A stretch of DNA of 64,000 nt, taken from positions 1-64,000 of the forward strand of contig MVIG01000010.1 of assembly GCA_002086835.1 (NCBI GenBank). The letters are read 5' to 3'. The stretch's first letter is position 1, and every line of letters starts with the position of its first letter. Below the pieces are notes generated by a model. It saw only the letters and a list, made by a program, of their open reading frames with translations. It searched no databases and was not told the DNA's origin. This stretch comes from Mycolicibacterium porcinum. Its GTDB lineage: Bacteria > Actinomycetota > Actinomycetes > Mycobacteriales > Mycobacteriaceae. Below are positions 52,673 through 62,463 of this stretch, piece by piece. A program made the position numbers and the translations under genes.

Positions 52673-55567
52673 TCAGGCGCTGACCTTGCGGCGCTTGGGT
52701 TTCGGCGCAGGCGCGTCGACCAGCTCGGCGAGGAACTGCCCGGTATAGCTGTCCGGGTTGGCCGCCACATCTTCGGGAGTGCCCTGCGCGACGACCGTGC
52801 CTCCCCCGGCGCCACCCTCGGGACCCATGTCCACGATCCAGTCCGAGGTCTTGATCACGTCGAGGTTGTGTTCGATGACGATCACCGTATTGCCTTTGTC
52901 GACAAGGCCGTTGATCACCTTCAGCAGCTTGCGGATGTCCTCGAAATGCAGACCCGTGGTGGGCTCGTCGAGGATGTAGACGGTACGGCCGGTGGAACGC
53001 TTCTGCAGTTCGGCGGCCAGCTTGACGCGTTGCGCCTCACCGCCGGACAGGGTCGGCGCCGGCTGGCCCAACCGGACATAGCCCAGGCCGACATCCACGA
53101 GGGTCTTGAGGTAGCGGTGGATCGAGCTGATCGGCTCGAAGAAATCCGCGGCCTCCTCGATCGACAGATCCAGCACCTCGGCGATGGTCTTGCCCTTGTA
53201 GTGCACCTCGAGGGTTTCCCGGTTGTACCGGGCACCCTGGCACACCTCACACGGCACATAGACGTCGGGCAGGAAGTTCATCTCGATCTTGATGGTGCCG
53301 TCGCCGGAGCAGGCCTCACACCGGCCGCCCTTGACGTTGAACGAGAACCGGCCCGGCTGATAGCCGCGGACCTTGGCCTCGGTGGTGGCGGCGAACAGGG
53401 ACCGGATCTTGTCGAACACCCCGGTGTAGGTGGCCGGGTTGGACCGCGGTGTACGGCCGATCGGCGACTGGTCGACGCGCACCAGCTTGTCCAGCTGGTC
53501 GAGCCCGTTGACGCGGGTGTGCCTGCCGGGCACCTGCCGGGCACCGTTGAGCTTGTTGGCCATCACCGAGGCGAGGATGTCGTTGACCAGAGTCGACTTG
53601 CCCGAGCCCGACACCCCGGTGACCGAGGTGAGTACCCCGAGCGGGAAGGCGACGTCGATCTCCTTGAGGTTGTTCTCCCGGGCGCCGACCACGGTGACCT
53701 GTCGACGCTTGTCCGTGGGCCGCCGGATGGCCGGCACCTCGATGCTCTCCTTGCCGGAAAGGTAAGCGCCGGTGATGGATTCGGGGTTGGTCAGCAGATC
53801 TTGATAGGTGCCGCTGTGCACGATGCGGCCGCCGTGCTCACCCGCCGCCGGACCGATGTCGACGACCCAGTCCGCATGGGCGATGGTGTCCAGGTCGTGT
53901 TCGACGACGATCAGCGTGTTGCCCAGGTCGCGCAACCGCACGAGGGTGTCGATCAGCCTGCGGTTGTCGCGCTGGTGCAGGCCGATGGACGGCTCGTCGA
54001 GTACGTAGAGCACGCCGACCAGACCGGAGCCGATCTGCGTGGCCAGCCGGATGCGTTGCGCCTCACCACCGGACAGCGTCGCGGCTGCCCGCGACAGCGA
54101 CAGGTAGTCCAGCCCGACGTCGAGCAGGAACCCGAGCCGCGACTGGATCTCCTTGAGCACCTGCCCGGCGATGGCCTGCTCACGCGTGCCCAGGGTCAGG
54201 TCGTTCAGGAAATCGGCGCAATCGGCGATCGACAGCTCGGCCACTTCGGCGATGGACTTCGCGCCGTGGTCGCCGGCGGTCATCGTCACCGCGAGAATCT
54301 CGGGCTTGAGCCGCGTGCCATTGCACTCCGGGCACGGGATGTCGCGCATGAAGCCCTCGTAGCGTTCCTTCATCTGCTCCGAGTCGGTCTGCTCCATGCG
54401 GCGCTGCAGGAACGCCATCACGCCCTCGAAATCGGCGTAGTACGACCGGGTACGGCCGTAGCGGTTCTTGTACCGGACGTGGACCTGGTGATCCGAGCCT
54501 TCCAGAATCGCCCTGCGCGCCTTGGCAGGCAGCTTCTTCCACGGGGTGTCGATGTCGAAGCCGAGTTGATCGCCCAGCCCGGACAGCATCCGGGTGAAGT
54601 ACTCGGCGCTCTGGCCCACCGCCCACGGCGCGATGGCGCCGCCGGCCAGGGTCAGCTCAGGGTCGGGCACCACCAGTTCGGGGTCGACCTCTTTGCGGAT
54701 GCCCAGACCCGTGCACTCCGGGCAGGCGCCGTACGGCGAGTTGAACGAGAACGACCGGGGTTCAAGATCATCCACGGCCAGCGGGTGGCCGTTGGGGCAG
54801 GCCAGCTTCTCGGAGAAACGCTGCTCACGGTGCGGATGGTCGTCCTCGCGGTCGACGAACTCCAGCACCACGATGCCGTCGGCCAGATTGAGCGCGGTCT
54901 CCACCGAATCGGTGAGCCGCTGCTTGGAGCTGGCCTTGACCGTCAGGCGGTCGACAACCACCTCGATGTCGTGCTTTTCCTGCTTCTTGAGCTTCGGCGG
55001 GTCCGTCAGCGAATGCACCACACCGTCCACCCGCACGCGGCTGTAGCCCTGGGTGTTGAGCTTCTCGAACAGGTCGACGAACTCGCCCTTACGGGTGCGG
55101 ACCACCGGCGCCAGCACCTGGAAACGCAGGCCCTCGTCCATGGCCAGCACCTGGTCCACGATCTGCTGCGGGGTCTGGCGGGCGATGCGCTCACCACACA
55201 CCGGGCAATGCGGGGTGCCCGCGCGCGCGTAGAGCAGGCGCAGGTAGTCGTAGACCTCGGTGATGGTGCCCACGGTCGACCGCGGGTTCCGGTTGGTCGA
55301 CTTCTGGTCGATCGACACCGCGGGCGACAGGCCCTCGATGAAGTCGACATCGGGTTTGTCCATCTGGCCCAGGAACTGCCGGGCATAGGCAGACAACGAC
55401 TCGACATAGCGGCGCTGCCCCTCGGCGAAGATGGTGTCGAAGGCCAGCGAGGATTTGCCGGACCCGGACAGGCCGGTGAACACGATCAGCGCATCACGCG
55501 GCAGATCGAGGTCGACACCTCGCAGATTGTGCTCACGCGCACCCTTCACGATCAGGCGGTCAGCCAC
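52673..55567 (-). CDS. uvrA: UvrABC system protein A
   Basis: Damage-recognition ATPase of nucleotide excision repair, 964 residues. It has two ABC ATPase modules: Walker [10 protein letters not shown] near residue 35 and GVSGSGKST in the second half, each with LSGGEAQR signatures. The C-terminal zinc module CEACSGDG...[10 protein letters not shown] is intact. The first zinc module has ACPNGHPL where the pattern CxxC is usual, followed by ACPECTGLG. Start GTG 55567. The gene stands alone on its strand with a hairpin after it. Confidence 0.98.
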   Translation of the reverse strand: MADRLIVKGAREHNLRGVDLDLPRDALIVFTGLSGSGKSSLAFDTIFAEGQRRYVESLSAYARQFLGQMDKPDVDFIEGLSPAVSIDQKSTNRNPRSTVGTITEVYDYLRLLYARAGTPHCPVCGERIARQTPQQIVDQVLAMDEGLRFQVLAPVVRTRKGEFVDLFEKLNTQGYSRVRVDGVVHSLTDPPKLKKQEKHDIEVVVDRLTVKASSKQRLTDSVETALNLADGIVVLEFVDREDDHPHREQRFSEKLACPNGHPLAVDDLEPRSFSFNSPYGACPECTGLGIRKEVDPELVVPDPELTLAGGAIAPWAVGQSAEYFTRMLSGLGDQLGFDIDTPWKKLPAKARRAILEGSDHQVHVRYKNRYGRTRSYYADFEGVMAFLQRRMEQTDSEQMKERYEGFMRDIPCPECNGTRLKPEILAVTMTAGDHGAKSIAEVAELSIADCADFLNDLTLGTREQAIAGQVLKEIQSRLGFLLDVGLDYLSLSRAAATLSGGEAQRIRLATQIGSGLVGVLYVLDEPSIGLHQRDNRRLIDTLVRLRDLGNTLIVVEHDLDTIAHADWVVDIGPAAGEHGGRIVHSGTYQDLLTNPESITGAYLSGKESIEVPAIRRPTDKRRQVTVVGARENNLKEIDVAFPLGVLTSVTGVSGSGKSTLVNDILASVMANKLNGARQVPGRHTRVNGLDQLDKLVRVDQSPIGRTPRSNPATYTGVFDKIRSLFAATTEAKVRGYQPGRFSFNVKGGRCEACSGDGTIKIEMNFLPDVYVPCEVCQGARYNRETLEVHYKGKTIAEVLDLSIEEAADFFEPISSIHRYLKTLVDVGLGYVRLGQPAPTLSGGEAQRVKLAAELQKRSTGRTVYILDEPTTGLHFEDIRKLLKVINGLVDKGNTVIVIEHNLDVIKTSDWIVDMGPEGGAGGGTVVAQGTPEDVAANPDSYTGQFLAELVDAPAPKPKRRKVSA

Positions 55568-55640
55568 GCGTTTCCTTTCCCACGACAGACTTCACGCCCA
55601 TGCTATGTGCGACCACCGACAAGCCCGATACGGTGGCGCT

Positions 55641-56324
55641 ATGACCAGCCCCCACATCGCGGTTGACGACACGTACACCGGTCACCAGGAACCCGGGACC
55701 GCCGCAAGGCGCACCCTCCCGAACGCCTCGATCATCAAGATGTCGGTCGGCCCCATGGACAACAACGCCTACCTGGTGACCTGCAATTCCACCGGTGAGA
55801 CGCTGCTCATCGACGCCGCGAACGACGCCGACGTACTCCTGGACGTGATCAAGCAGCAGGTACCCAAGCTGTCCCTGATCGTCACCAGCCACCAGCACTT
55901 CGATCACTGGCAAGCGCTGAAGTCTGTGGCAGACGTCACCGGGGCACCGACCGCCGCGCATGCCCTCGACGCCGGACCGCTGCCGGTCACCCCGGACCGG
56001 ATCCTGGCCGACGGGGACACCATCACGATCGGCGACCTCACCTTCGACGTGATCCACCTGCAGGGGCACACCGAGGGTTCGGTGGCGCTGGCACTGACGT
56101 CACCCGACGGCGTCACGCACCTGTTCACGGGTGACTGCCTCTTTCCTGGCGGCGTCGGCAAGACCTGGCAGCCAGGAGACTTCGAGCGACTTCTGGGCGA
56201 TGTGAGCACCAAGGTGTTCGACGTCTACGACGACCGCACAGTGGTGTATCCCGGCCACGGAGACGACACCACGCTCGGCGCCGAACGTCCCCATCTCGGG
56301 GAGTGGCGCGAGCGCGGTTGGTAG
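55641..56324 (+). CDS. Metallo-beta-lactamase fold hydrolase (glyoxalase II-like)
   Basis: A 227-residue hydrolase with the two-zinc motif SHQHFDHW (HxHxDH), further ligands in LQGHTEGSVAL, FTGDCLFPGGVGKTW and the C-terminal VVYPGHGDDTTLG. The arrangement matches the glyoxalase II-type subfamily of M. tuberculosis Rv1637c. The start ATG 55641 avoids the longer antisense-of-uvrA frame. It is divergent from uvrA, 73 bp apart. The substrate is not known. Confidence 0.9.
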   Translation: MTSPHIAVDDTYTGHQEPGTAARRTLPNASIIKMSVGPMDNNAYLVTCNSTGETLLIDAANDADVLLDVIKQQVPKLSLIVTSHQHFDHWQALKSVADVTGAPTAAHALDAGPLPVTPDRILADGDTITIGDLTFDVIHLQGHTEGSVALALTSPDGVTHLFTGDCLFPGGVGKTWQPGDFERLLGDVSTKVFDVYDDRTVVYPGHGDDTTLGAERPHLGEWRERGW

Positions 56325-56346
56325 TCGATCAGCCCGTCAGGGCAGC

Positions 56347-56790
56347 TCAGCTGGTGTGGACGATGAGCACGTCGGTCTTCGACCGGCGTGCCACGTTCGC
56401 GGGCACGGAGCCCAGCAGACGGCCGGCGATGGTGCTCAGGCCCACGTTGCCGACCACCAGCAGATCCGCCGACACATCCTCGGCCAGCTCGACGAGTGCG
56501 TCGACCGGAGCGCCGACGACCGGCCGCTCCTCGATATCGGTGGCTCCGGCGGCCTTCGCCCGGTCGGTGGCCTCGCGCAGGATGGCGTAGATCGGCGCAT
56601 TGCCTGCCATCTTGTAGCCCTCGTCCTTGAGCACATCGGCGGCACGCTGGTCTTCGCTCTGGGGGAAGTACGCGGTTGCCACGATCAGCTTGGCATTCGA
56701 GCTGGCGGCAATCTGACCGGCGCGGTCGACCGCACGCAACGACGAATCAGATCCGTCCGTGCCGACCACCACGGTTCGATACGCGCTCAT
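56347..56790 (-). CDS. Universal stress protein (Rv1636-type, cAMP-binding)
   Basis: A 147-residue UspA-fold protein. It begins YRTVVVGTDGSDSSLRAVDRA and ends GNVGLSTIAGRLLGSVPANVARRSKTDVLIVHTS, with the nucleotide-binding G-2X-G-9X-G(S/T) loop. It is very close to M. tuberculosis Rv1636, a USP reported to bind cAMP. ATG 56790 has GGGAGGG in front. An adenylate cyclase lies 32 kb away in this window, though a direct link is only suggestive. Confidence 0.95.
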   Translation of the reverse strand: MSAYRTVVVGTDGSDSSLRAVDRAGQIAASSNAKLIVATAYFPQSEDQRAADVLKDEGYKMAGNAPIYAILREATDRAKAAGATDIEERPVVGAPVDALVELAEDVSADLLVVGNVGLSTIAGRLLGSVPANVARRSKTDVLIVHTS

Positions 56791-57133
56791 CAATACCCTC
56801 CCACTGTCAGTTGCAACGCCACCCGAGACAGTAACCCGTCGCCGCTGACCAGGGGTGCGAATCACGACACCCACACGGACAACCGGCAACTGGACCTCAT
56901 TATCAGGCCCCGAACGGCGATTCGGCACTGATGTTAACCCTCGGAACCGCAAAATCGGTGCTGACCGTGACGTAGTCGACGCCGGCCGAATCAGGGTTGC
57001 CGTCAGGACGATTCGCCGTCGGTAGTGATCCATCTCATCTACCTGCGGGAGCCGATCACGCTGTCGGAGAGAGCGAGTCGGGTGGCTCAGGTTACTCTTT
57101 GCCATCGGTTGAGGGGGTGACACCGTCGCTGAC
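56791..57133. other. 343 bp divergent intergenic region
   Basis: Between the universal stress protein and the mannosyltransferase genes there is no supported gene; the long reverse frame here lacks a ribosome-binding site and is low in complexity. It must contain two divergent promoters. I can point only to TCGGCACTGA (near 56918) and CGGTGCTGA (near 56966) as loosely repeated elements. No DosR-type box was seen. Confidence 0.5.
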
Positions 57134-58672
57134 GTGGATCTATCGCTGAATGATCGTGCCGATGGCACCGACCGCGGGGCCGCTCGAGAAGCCCGGTTCG
57201 ACGCGCTGGCGGTGGCCGCATTCGCCGTGGTGTTGTGCGCTTTGGGCGCCGCGCGGCCTTCGCTCTGGTTCGACGAGGCCGCCACCATCTCGGCGGCTAC
57301 CCGATCGGTTTCCCAGCTGTGGGAGCTGATCGGCCATATCGACGCGGTACACGGCCTCTACTACCTCGGCATGCACGGCTGGTTCACCGTATTCCCGGCA
57401 ACCGAGTTCTGGTCCCGCCTGTCCAGCTGTCTGGCGATCGGAGGTGCTGCGGCCGGAGTGGCAGTGCTCGGCCGCCAGTTCTGCAACCGGACGGTCTCGG
57501 TTTGTGCCGCAATCCTTTTCGCGATGCTTCCCAGAATCACCTGGGCCGGCATCGAGGCCCGCTCGTATGCGTGGTCGACGCTGGCGGCGGTGTGGCTGAC
57601 GATTCTGCTCATCTCGGCGATCCGGCGCGACCGCGCCTGCCGGTGGGCGTCATACGGTGCGCTACTGGTGTTTTCGACGGTGTTGAACATCTTCGTGGTG
57701 CTGATGGTGATTCCACACGCCGTGGCGGTAGTCCTGCTCAGCGACGGTCGTCGTATCCGGATCAGATGGGCTGCGGTCACCGCGGCAGCCGTGTCGGTCG
57801 TCATCCCGTTCGTCTTGTGGTGCCGTTCGCAGAGCTTTCAGGTCGGCTGGATCTCGCCGCCCGGCCTGCGCACCGTCACCGAAGTCGTCCTGGAGCAGTA
57901 CTTCGACCACAGCGTGGCCTTCGCGCTGCTGGCAGCCGCGACGCTGGGTGCGCCGCTGCTGGTTCGGCGGCTGCGGCCCACCGATGGGAGCACGCGGCGA
58001 CTGGTGGTCGTGGCCGCGGTGTGGGTGGTGGCACCGACTGCGATGTTGGTGGCGTATTCGGCAGTCGCCCAACCGCTTTACTACCCGCGTTACCTCTGCT
58101 TCACCACGCCCGCAATGGCACTGCTACTCGCTGTGTGTGTGGTGGCCCTGGCGCGCAGCCGCGAATGGATCACCGCGGCGCTGGCGGTGTTCGCGTTGGC
58201 CGCGACGCCGAACTACGTCACCGTGCAACGCGGTCCATACGCCAAGGAGGGCATGGATTTCAGCCAGGTCGCCGACGTCATCACGGCGCACTCCTCCCCT
58301 GGCGACTGCGTGATCTTCGACAACACCACCGCGTGGAAGCCGGGGCCGATCCGGCCCATCACCGCCGCCCGCCCGGCCGCGTACGCCCACCTGGTCGACC
58401 CCGGTCGGGGCGCCCGGGCCTGGCAACGAAATCGGTTGTGGGATGCGCATCTCGGCATCTGGGGTGTCGCCGACGAGGTGCGCCGATGCACGGTGCTGTG
58501 GACCGTGTCCGAACGCGACCCGGCGGTGCCGAGTCACCAGAGCGGGCGAGGGCTGCCTCCCGGACCCCGGCTGGGCCGCGCTCCCGCCTACCAGGTACCC
58601 GAGAGCATGGGCTTTCACATCGTCGAACGCTGGCAGTTCAACTTCGCGCAAGTAGTGAAGTCCACCCGGTGA
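57134..58672 (+). CDS. GT-C family mannosyltransferase (Rv1635c/CapA-like)
   Basis: A 512-residue polytopic membrane protein with about ten hydrophobic segments. The first large loop has the GT-C acidic motif RPSLWFDEAATISAA (D/E pair). GLYYLGMHGWFTVFPATEFWSRLSS is the typical substrate loop. GT-C enzymes use polyprenyl-phosphate mannose. The M. tuberculosis relative Rv1635c starts the mannose caps of lipoarabinomannan. Start GTG 57134. The soluble C-terminal 130 residues (GMDFSQVADVITAHSSPGDCVIFDN onward) are periplasmic. Whether this species makes mannose-capped LAM cannot be seen here. Confidence 0.87.
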   Translation: MDLSLNDRADGTDRGAAREARFDALAVAAFAVVLCALGAARPSLWFDEAATISAATRSVSQLWELIGHIDAVHGLYYLGMHGWFTVFPATEFWSRLSSCLAIGGAAAGVAVLGRQFCNRTVSVCAAILFAMLPRITWAGIEARSYAWSTLAAVWLTILLISAIRRDRACRWASYGALLVFSTVLNIFVVLMVIPHAVAVVLLSDGRRIRIRWAAVTAAAVSVVIPFVLWCRSQSFQVGWISPPGLRTVTEVVLEQYFDHSVAFALLAAATLGAPLLVRRLRPTDGSTRRLVVVAAVWVVAPTAMLVAYSAVAQPLYYPRYLCFTTPAMALLLAVCVVALARSREWITAALAVFALAATPNYVTVQRGPYAKEGMDFSQVADVITAHSSPGDCVIFDNTTAWKPGPIRPITAARPAAYAHLVDPGRGARAWQRNRLWDAHLGIWGVADEVRRCTVLWTVSERDPAVPSHQSGRGLPPGPRLGRAPAYQVPESMGFHIVERWQFNFAQVVKSTR

Positions 58673-58673
58673 A

Positions 58674-59519
58674 TCAGCCGCGGCGGCGGCCGAAGTACAT
58701 CTCCTGGGTGGTCGAGCACACGAGCTGCCCGGCCCGGTTGTACAGGGTGGCACTGGCCAGACCGCGCCCGTTGATGCCGCTGGGTGAAACCTGGTCGGAC
58801 AACACCCAATCCGTCAGGTCGGCGGGGCGATGGAACCAGATCGCGAGGTCGATCAACGCCGAGAATGTGGTCACATGGGTGCCGCGCCGCATCGTCAAGG
58901 TCGAATCCAACAGCGATGTACCCGAAAAGTATGTCAGCAGACAGCTGTTGACGATCGGATCGTCGGTGACCGGTTCGGCGGGACGCCACCACATCCGGGT
59001 GCGCTCCGGCGGTTCCGGCAGATCGACCGCCGACCGTGGCGGCGGGTCGATGTAACGCCGCTCGATCCACTGCGGGCGCACCCAGAACCCGCCGGCCTCG
59101 TCGGCGAACGCCTGCAACTGCTCCTCGACGGGCGGCAGGGTTTCCGGATCGGGCACCTCCGGCCGAGGCTGCTGATAATCCGCGGCGTCCATGGGAACAC
59201 TGAACGAGACGAGCGCTTCCAGCAACACCTCCTCACCCTGGCGGCCGATGACCCGGCGCGTCGACAGCGAGCCACCGTCACGCAGGGTGCTCACCTCCAT
59301 CTGCACCGAATACCGGGCGTCGCCGGCCCGCAGCAGATAGACGTGCAGGCTGTGCGGCAACCGGCCGGGAACGGTGCGACTGGCGGCCATCAGCGCCTGG
59401 GCGGCGATGTGGCCGCCCACGATGTGGTGGCTGGGGTTGTCCCGCTGCTCGGCGACGAACATGCCGTCACCCGACTCCGTCAGATCGAGCGTGGACAGGA
59501 CGTCGGTAAGGGGCAGCAT
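58674..59519 (-). CDS. Acyl-CoA thioesterase II (TesB family)
   Basis: A 281-residue double-hotdog thioesterase that releases fatty acids from acyl-CoA. TesB blocks are visible: HHIVGGHIAAQALMAASRTVPG (first hotdog with the conserved aspartate/glycine region), LHVYLLRAGDARYSVQMEV, and LLTYFSGTSLLDSTLTMRRGTHVTTFSALIDLAIWFHRPADLTDWVL in the second. ATG 59519 is 13 bases after the PucR stop. It is transcribed with pucR-like, an uncommon partnership. Position resembles Rv1618. Confidence 0.9.
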   Translation of the reverse strand: MLPLTDVLSTLDLTESGDGMFVAEQRDNPSHHIVGGHIAAQALMAASRTVPGRLPHSLHVYLLRAGDARYSVQMEVSTLRDGGSLSTRRVIGRQGEEVLLEALVSFSVPMDAADYQQPRPEVPDPETLPPVEEQLQAFADEAGGFWVRPQWIERRYIDPPPRSAVDLPEPPERTRMWWRPAEPVTDDPIVNSCLLTYFSGTSLLDSTLTMRRGTHVTTFSALIDLAIWFHRPADLTDWVLSDQVSPSGINGRGLASATLYNRAGQLVCSTTQEMYFGRRRG

Positions 59520-59532
59520 GGGCACCGCAGCA

Positions 59533-60771
59533 TTATTCGGGATGGGCTCCGACTGCCGCCAACTCCGATGCCAGAACCACCAGGACACGGGCCGAGTCCG
59601 TGGGGACAGTCATGTCCAGACCGGTGAGTTCCTTGAACCGGCGGAGCCGCTTCATCACCGTGTTTCGGTGGCAGAACAGTTGGGCCGCGGTGGCGCTGGC
59701 ATCACCGTTCTGCGAGAAAACCTTGATGGTCTCCAGCAACGCCGTCAACTCTGATGGCCGGCACGCTCGCAACGGGCCCCGTATCGACTCGTCCAGCGCC
59801 GGCAACCGGGTGTGCAGGGCAGCCCCGGCCATCAGCGGCCAGACGTCCGCGATGGTCGTGGGTCCCTCATGGTCAGGATGCATGGACAGGGCGATCTCGC
59901 ACGCGACCTCGGCGGCCGAGCGCAGCTGGGCGATCCCCCGGTACAACGGCGAAACGCCGCACCGGACCGATTGCAGGTCGGCACGGTCGGGGCTCGAGGT
60001 GAATCCGTCGAGCACCCCCACCAGCCCCGAGGTGGCCGCACCGGCGACCCACACCGCCAAGATGCACTCCCCCATCACATAGGTGTAGGCCAACCGGCCG
60101 CGGCGGCGCAGACGCTCGGCGAACTGCTGCAGCGGCGCCCCCTCGGCGACCAGGGCCGCGGCGACCCACACTCCGTCGGTCTCGCGGATCGACAGCGCCT
60201 GGCCGGCCCGGGCGATGAACGTCAACGACGGATACTCATCGGTGATCAACTGTGCCAGCAGTGATTGCACGCTGAACGACCGTTCCTGGGCAATCACGAT
60301 CACTTCGTCGAAGTACGCCGCCTGGATGCTCCCCGCAAAACCGTCGACCACCCGCCACATGTCTTCGGCGTGGTGGGTCAACACGGTGGCGTCTTCATCC
60401 TCGGAGAGCTCCAGAAAGGCCGACCACAGCACCGAGAAGTCCCGGTGGATGGCGGCGGTGAGCTTCCTCGACTGCACGCCCTGTCGGGCCCGCCGCACCC
60501 CGAGTTCACGGGTGACGCGGCGGTCCTCCTCGCTGATCGGGGCGCCGGCGAGTTGCCTGAGCAACATCGTGAACGCCGTCCGCGCACTCTCCCGGAGGTC
60601 GGCGGTATCCACCCGCGATTCGTAGAACCGCCGCCCCTCGTCGATCTGCGCCATGTATGCGTCAACGAGGCGCTCGCGATGTGCGGTCACCTGGTCGACC
60701 AGCTCCATCCAACGGGTGCCCGACGGTTGATCGGTTTCAGGAGCTTTGCGCACGACCGTCACCGTAGCCAC
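59533..60771 (-). CDS. PucR family transcriptional regulator
   Basis: A 412-residue regulator with an N-terminal helical domain, a central GGDEF-like degenerate region and a C-terminal PucR HTH (SATAAQLFCHRNTVMKRLRRFKELTGLDM). PucR proteins often respond to purine or pyrimidine degradation intermediates. Its gene is divergent from the dihydropyrimidinase operon, and a pair of symmetrical dyads lies in between, so this operon is the likely target. Start at GTG 60771. Confidence 0.9.
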   Translation of the reverse strand: MATVTVVRKAPETDQPSGTRWMELVDQVTAHRERLVDAYMAQIDEGRRFYESRVDTADLRESARTAFTMLLRQLAGAPISEEDRRVTRELGVRRARQGVQSRKLTAAIHRDFSVLWSAFLELSEDEDATVLTHHAEDMWRVVDGFAGSIQAAYFDEVIVIAQERSFSVQSLLAQLITDEYPSLTFIARAGQALSIRETDGVWVAAALVAEGAPLQQFAERLRRRGRLAYTYVMGECILAVWVAGAATSGLVGVLDGFTSSPDRADLQSVRCGVSPLYRGIAQLRSAAEVACEIALSMHPDHEGPTTIADVWPLMAGAALHTRLPALDESIRGPLRACRPSELTALLETIKVFSQNGDASATAAQLFCHRNTVMKRLRRFKELTGLDMTVPTDSARVLVVLASELAAVGAHPE

Positions 60772-60796
60772 GGCGGCACCGGCCGTCTACGGCCCC

Positions 60797-60838
60797 GGTG
60801 TGCACATGCACACCGAAACTGCGAATTTTCGGTGCACC
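60797..60838. promoter_or_regulatory. Dyad operator cluster in front of the dihydropyrimidinase operon
   Basis: Three symmetrical elements overlap. GGTGTGCACATGCACACC at 60797-60814 has 8 bp arms around a CA centre. CACCGAAA (60811-60818), eight bases, then TTTCGGTG (60827-60834) follows. GGTGCACC (60831-60838) is a perfect palindrome. The site lies in the pucR-hydA intergenic region, 26 bp from the pucR start codon, and is a good PucR operator candidate. Confidence 0.6.
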
Positions 60839-61023
60839 GCGTGCTGGTTCGATGCCGGTTCGTCACTTAAGTTCGTTGTGACCGCGGCCACAGTCGAGAG
60901 CGTTCGGAGCACCGCACAGCGGTTGTGCTCGTGTACCGCGATCGGGTCCCCACTGCCGCCGGGCACGCCCCGCCATCGGGTCGACCGCACTTCGGAAGTA
61001 CGACGAGAGCGAATGAATTGGCA

Positions 61024-62433
61024 ATGAGCAGAACCCTGATCACCGGCGGCACGGTCGTCAACGCGACGGGTACGTGTACCGCAGACGTCTTGGTCGACGG
61101 CGAGCGGATCGTCGCCGTCCTCGACGCCCAGACCGTGTTGGGAGGATCGCCGGCCGTCGACCGGATCATCGATGCCACCGGCAAGTACGTCATCCCCGGC
61201 GGCGTGGACGCCCACACCCATATGGAGATGCCTTTCGGCGGTACCAACGCCTCCGACACGTTCGAAACCGGAACGCGGGCCGCGGCGTGGGGAGGCACCA
61301 CGACGATCGTCGACTTCGTCGTCCAGAAGGCCGGGGAAAATCCGCTGCGCCAGTACGAACTGTGGCACGAGAAAGCCGGCGGCAACTGTGCCATCGACTA
61401 CGGCTTCCACCAGATCCTGAGCGACGTCGATGACGCCTCGCTGGCCGCCATGGACGAACTGGTTCACGAGGGTGTCACGAGCTTCAAGTTCTTCATGGCC
61501 TACAAGGGCGTCTTCCTGTCCGACGACGGCCAGATCCTTCGGGGGATGCAGCGGGCCAGCGACAACGGTGCATTGATCATGATGCACGCCGAAAACGGCA
61601 GTGTCATCGACGTTCTCGTCCAGCAATCCATCGCCCGGGGCGATACCTCGCCCTACCACCACGGGCTGACCCGGCCCTGGCAGGCCGAAGCAGAGGCGAC
61701 CCACCGCGCAATCATGCTCGCCGACATCACCGGCGCCCCGCTCTACATCGTCCATGTCAGCGCGAAGCAGGCAGTCGAACAGATCGCCGCCGCACGCGAC
61801 AACGGACGCAATGTCTTCGCCGAAACCTGCCCGCAGTACCTCTACCTGTCCCTCGAGGAGCATCTCGGCGCGCCCGGCTTCGAAGGCGCGAAATGGGTCT
61901 GTTCGACGCCACTGCGCTCGCGCGCCGAAGGCCACCAGCACCACATGTGGCAGGGGCTGCGGACCAACGACCTGCAGGTCGTCTCCACCGACCATTGCCC
62001 GTTCTGCATGAACGGTCAAAAAGACCTGGGCCGCAACGACTTCTCCAAGATCCCCAACGGCATCGGCTCGGTCGAGCATCGGATGGACCTGCTGTACCAA
62101 GGTGTCGTGCTCGGTGAGATCTCCCTGTCCCGGTGGGTCGAGATCTGCTCGACGACACCGGCACGCATGTTCGGGATGTACGGGAAGAAGGGTGTGATCC
62201 AGCCCGGGGCCGACGCCGACATCGTGATCTACGACCCCAACGGCAAAACACACATCAGCGCCGAGACCCATCACATGAACATCGATCACTCCGCATGGGA
62301 GGGCTTCGAGGTCGACGGCCGTGTCGACACCGTGCTGTCCCGAGGCCAGGTGGTCGTGGACCGGAACACCTTCCATGGCCGAACCGGTCACGGCCAGTAC
62401 ATCAAGCGCGGCCTCAGCCAATACCTCATCTAG
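61024..62433 (+). CDS. hydA: Dihydropyrimidinase / hydantoinase
   Basis: A 469-residue amidohydrolase that opens dihydrouracil, dihydrothymine or hydantoins. Metal ligands: HTHMEMPFGG (HxH), the carbamylated lysine in VTSFKFFMAYKG, histidines in ALIMMHAENGS and YIVHVSAKQA, and aspartate in VVSTDHCPF. The stretch CMNGQKDLGRNDFSKIPNGIGSVEHRMDLLY is typical of dihydropyrimidinases. ATG 61024 is the start; the upstream open frame has no support. It is the first gene of the operon and is 30 bp before the LLM gene. Confidence 0.93.
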   Translation: MSRTLITGGTVVNATGTCTADVLVDGERIVAVLDAQTVLGGSPAVDRIIDATGKYVIPGGVDAHTHMEMPFGGTNASDTFETGTRAAAWGGTTTIVDFVVQKAGENPLRQYELWHEKAGGNCAIDYGFHQILSDVDDASLAAMDELVHEGVTSFKFFMAYKGVFLSDDGQILRGMQRASDNGALIMMHAENGSVIDVLVQQSIARGDTSPYHHGLTRPWQAEAEATHRAIMLADITGAPLYIVHVSAKQAVEQIAAARDNGRNVFAETCPQYLYLSLEEHLGAPGFEGAKWVCSTPLRSRAEGHQHHMWQGLRTNDLQVVSTDHCPFCMNGQKDLGRNDFSKIPNGIGSVEHRMDLLYQGVVLGEISLSRWVEICSTTPARMFGMYGKKGVIQPGADADIVIYDPNGKTHISAETHHMNIDHSAWEGFEVDGRVDTVLSRGQVVVDRNTFHGRTGHGQYIKRGLSQYLI

Positions 62434-62463
62434 TCGCGCCGTCGAGCAAAGAAAGGTCTACCA

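Noticed and set aside
52367-55666. A 1099-codon open frame on the forward strand opposite uvrA
   Set aside because: It is the antisense of uvrA. High GC codon bias makes long antisense frames routine; its translation is Gln/His/Arg/Asp-rich without domains or a ribosome-binding site.
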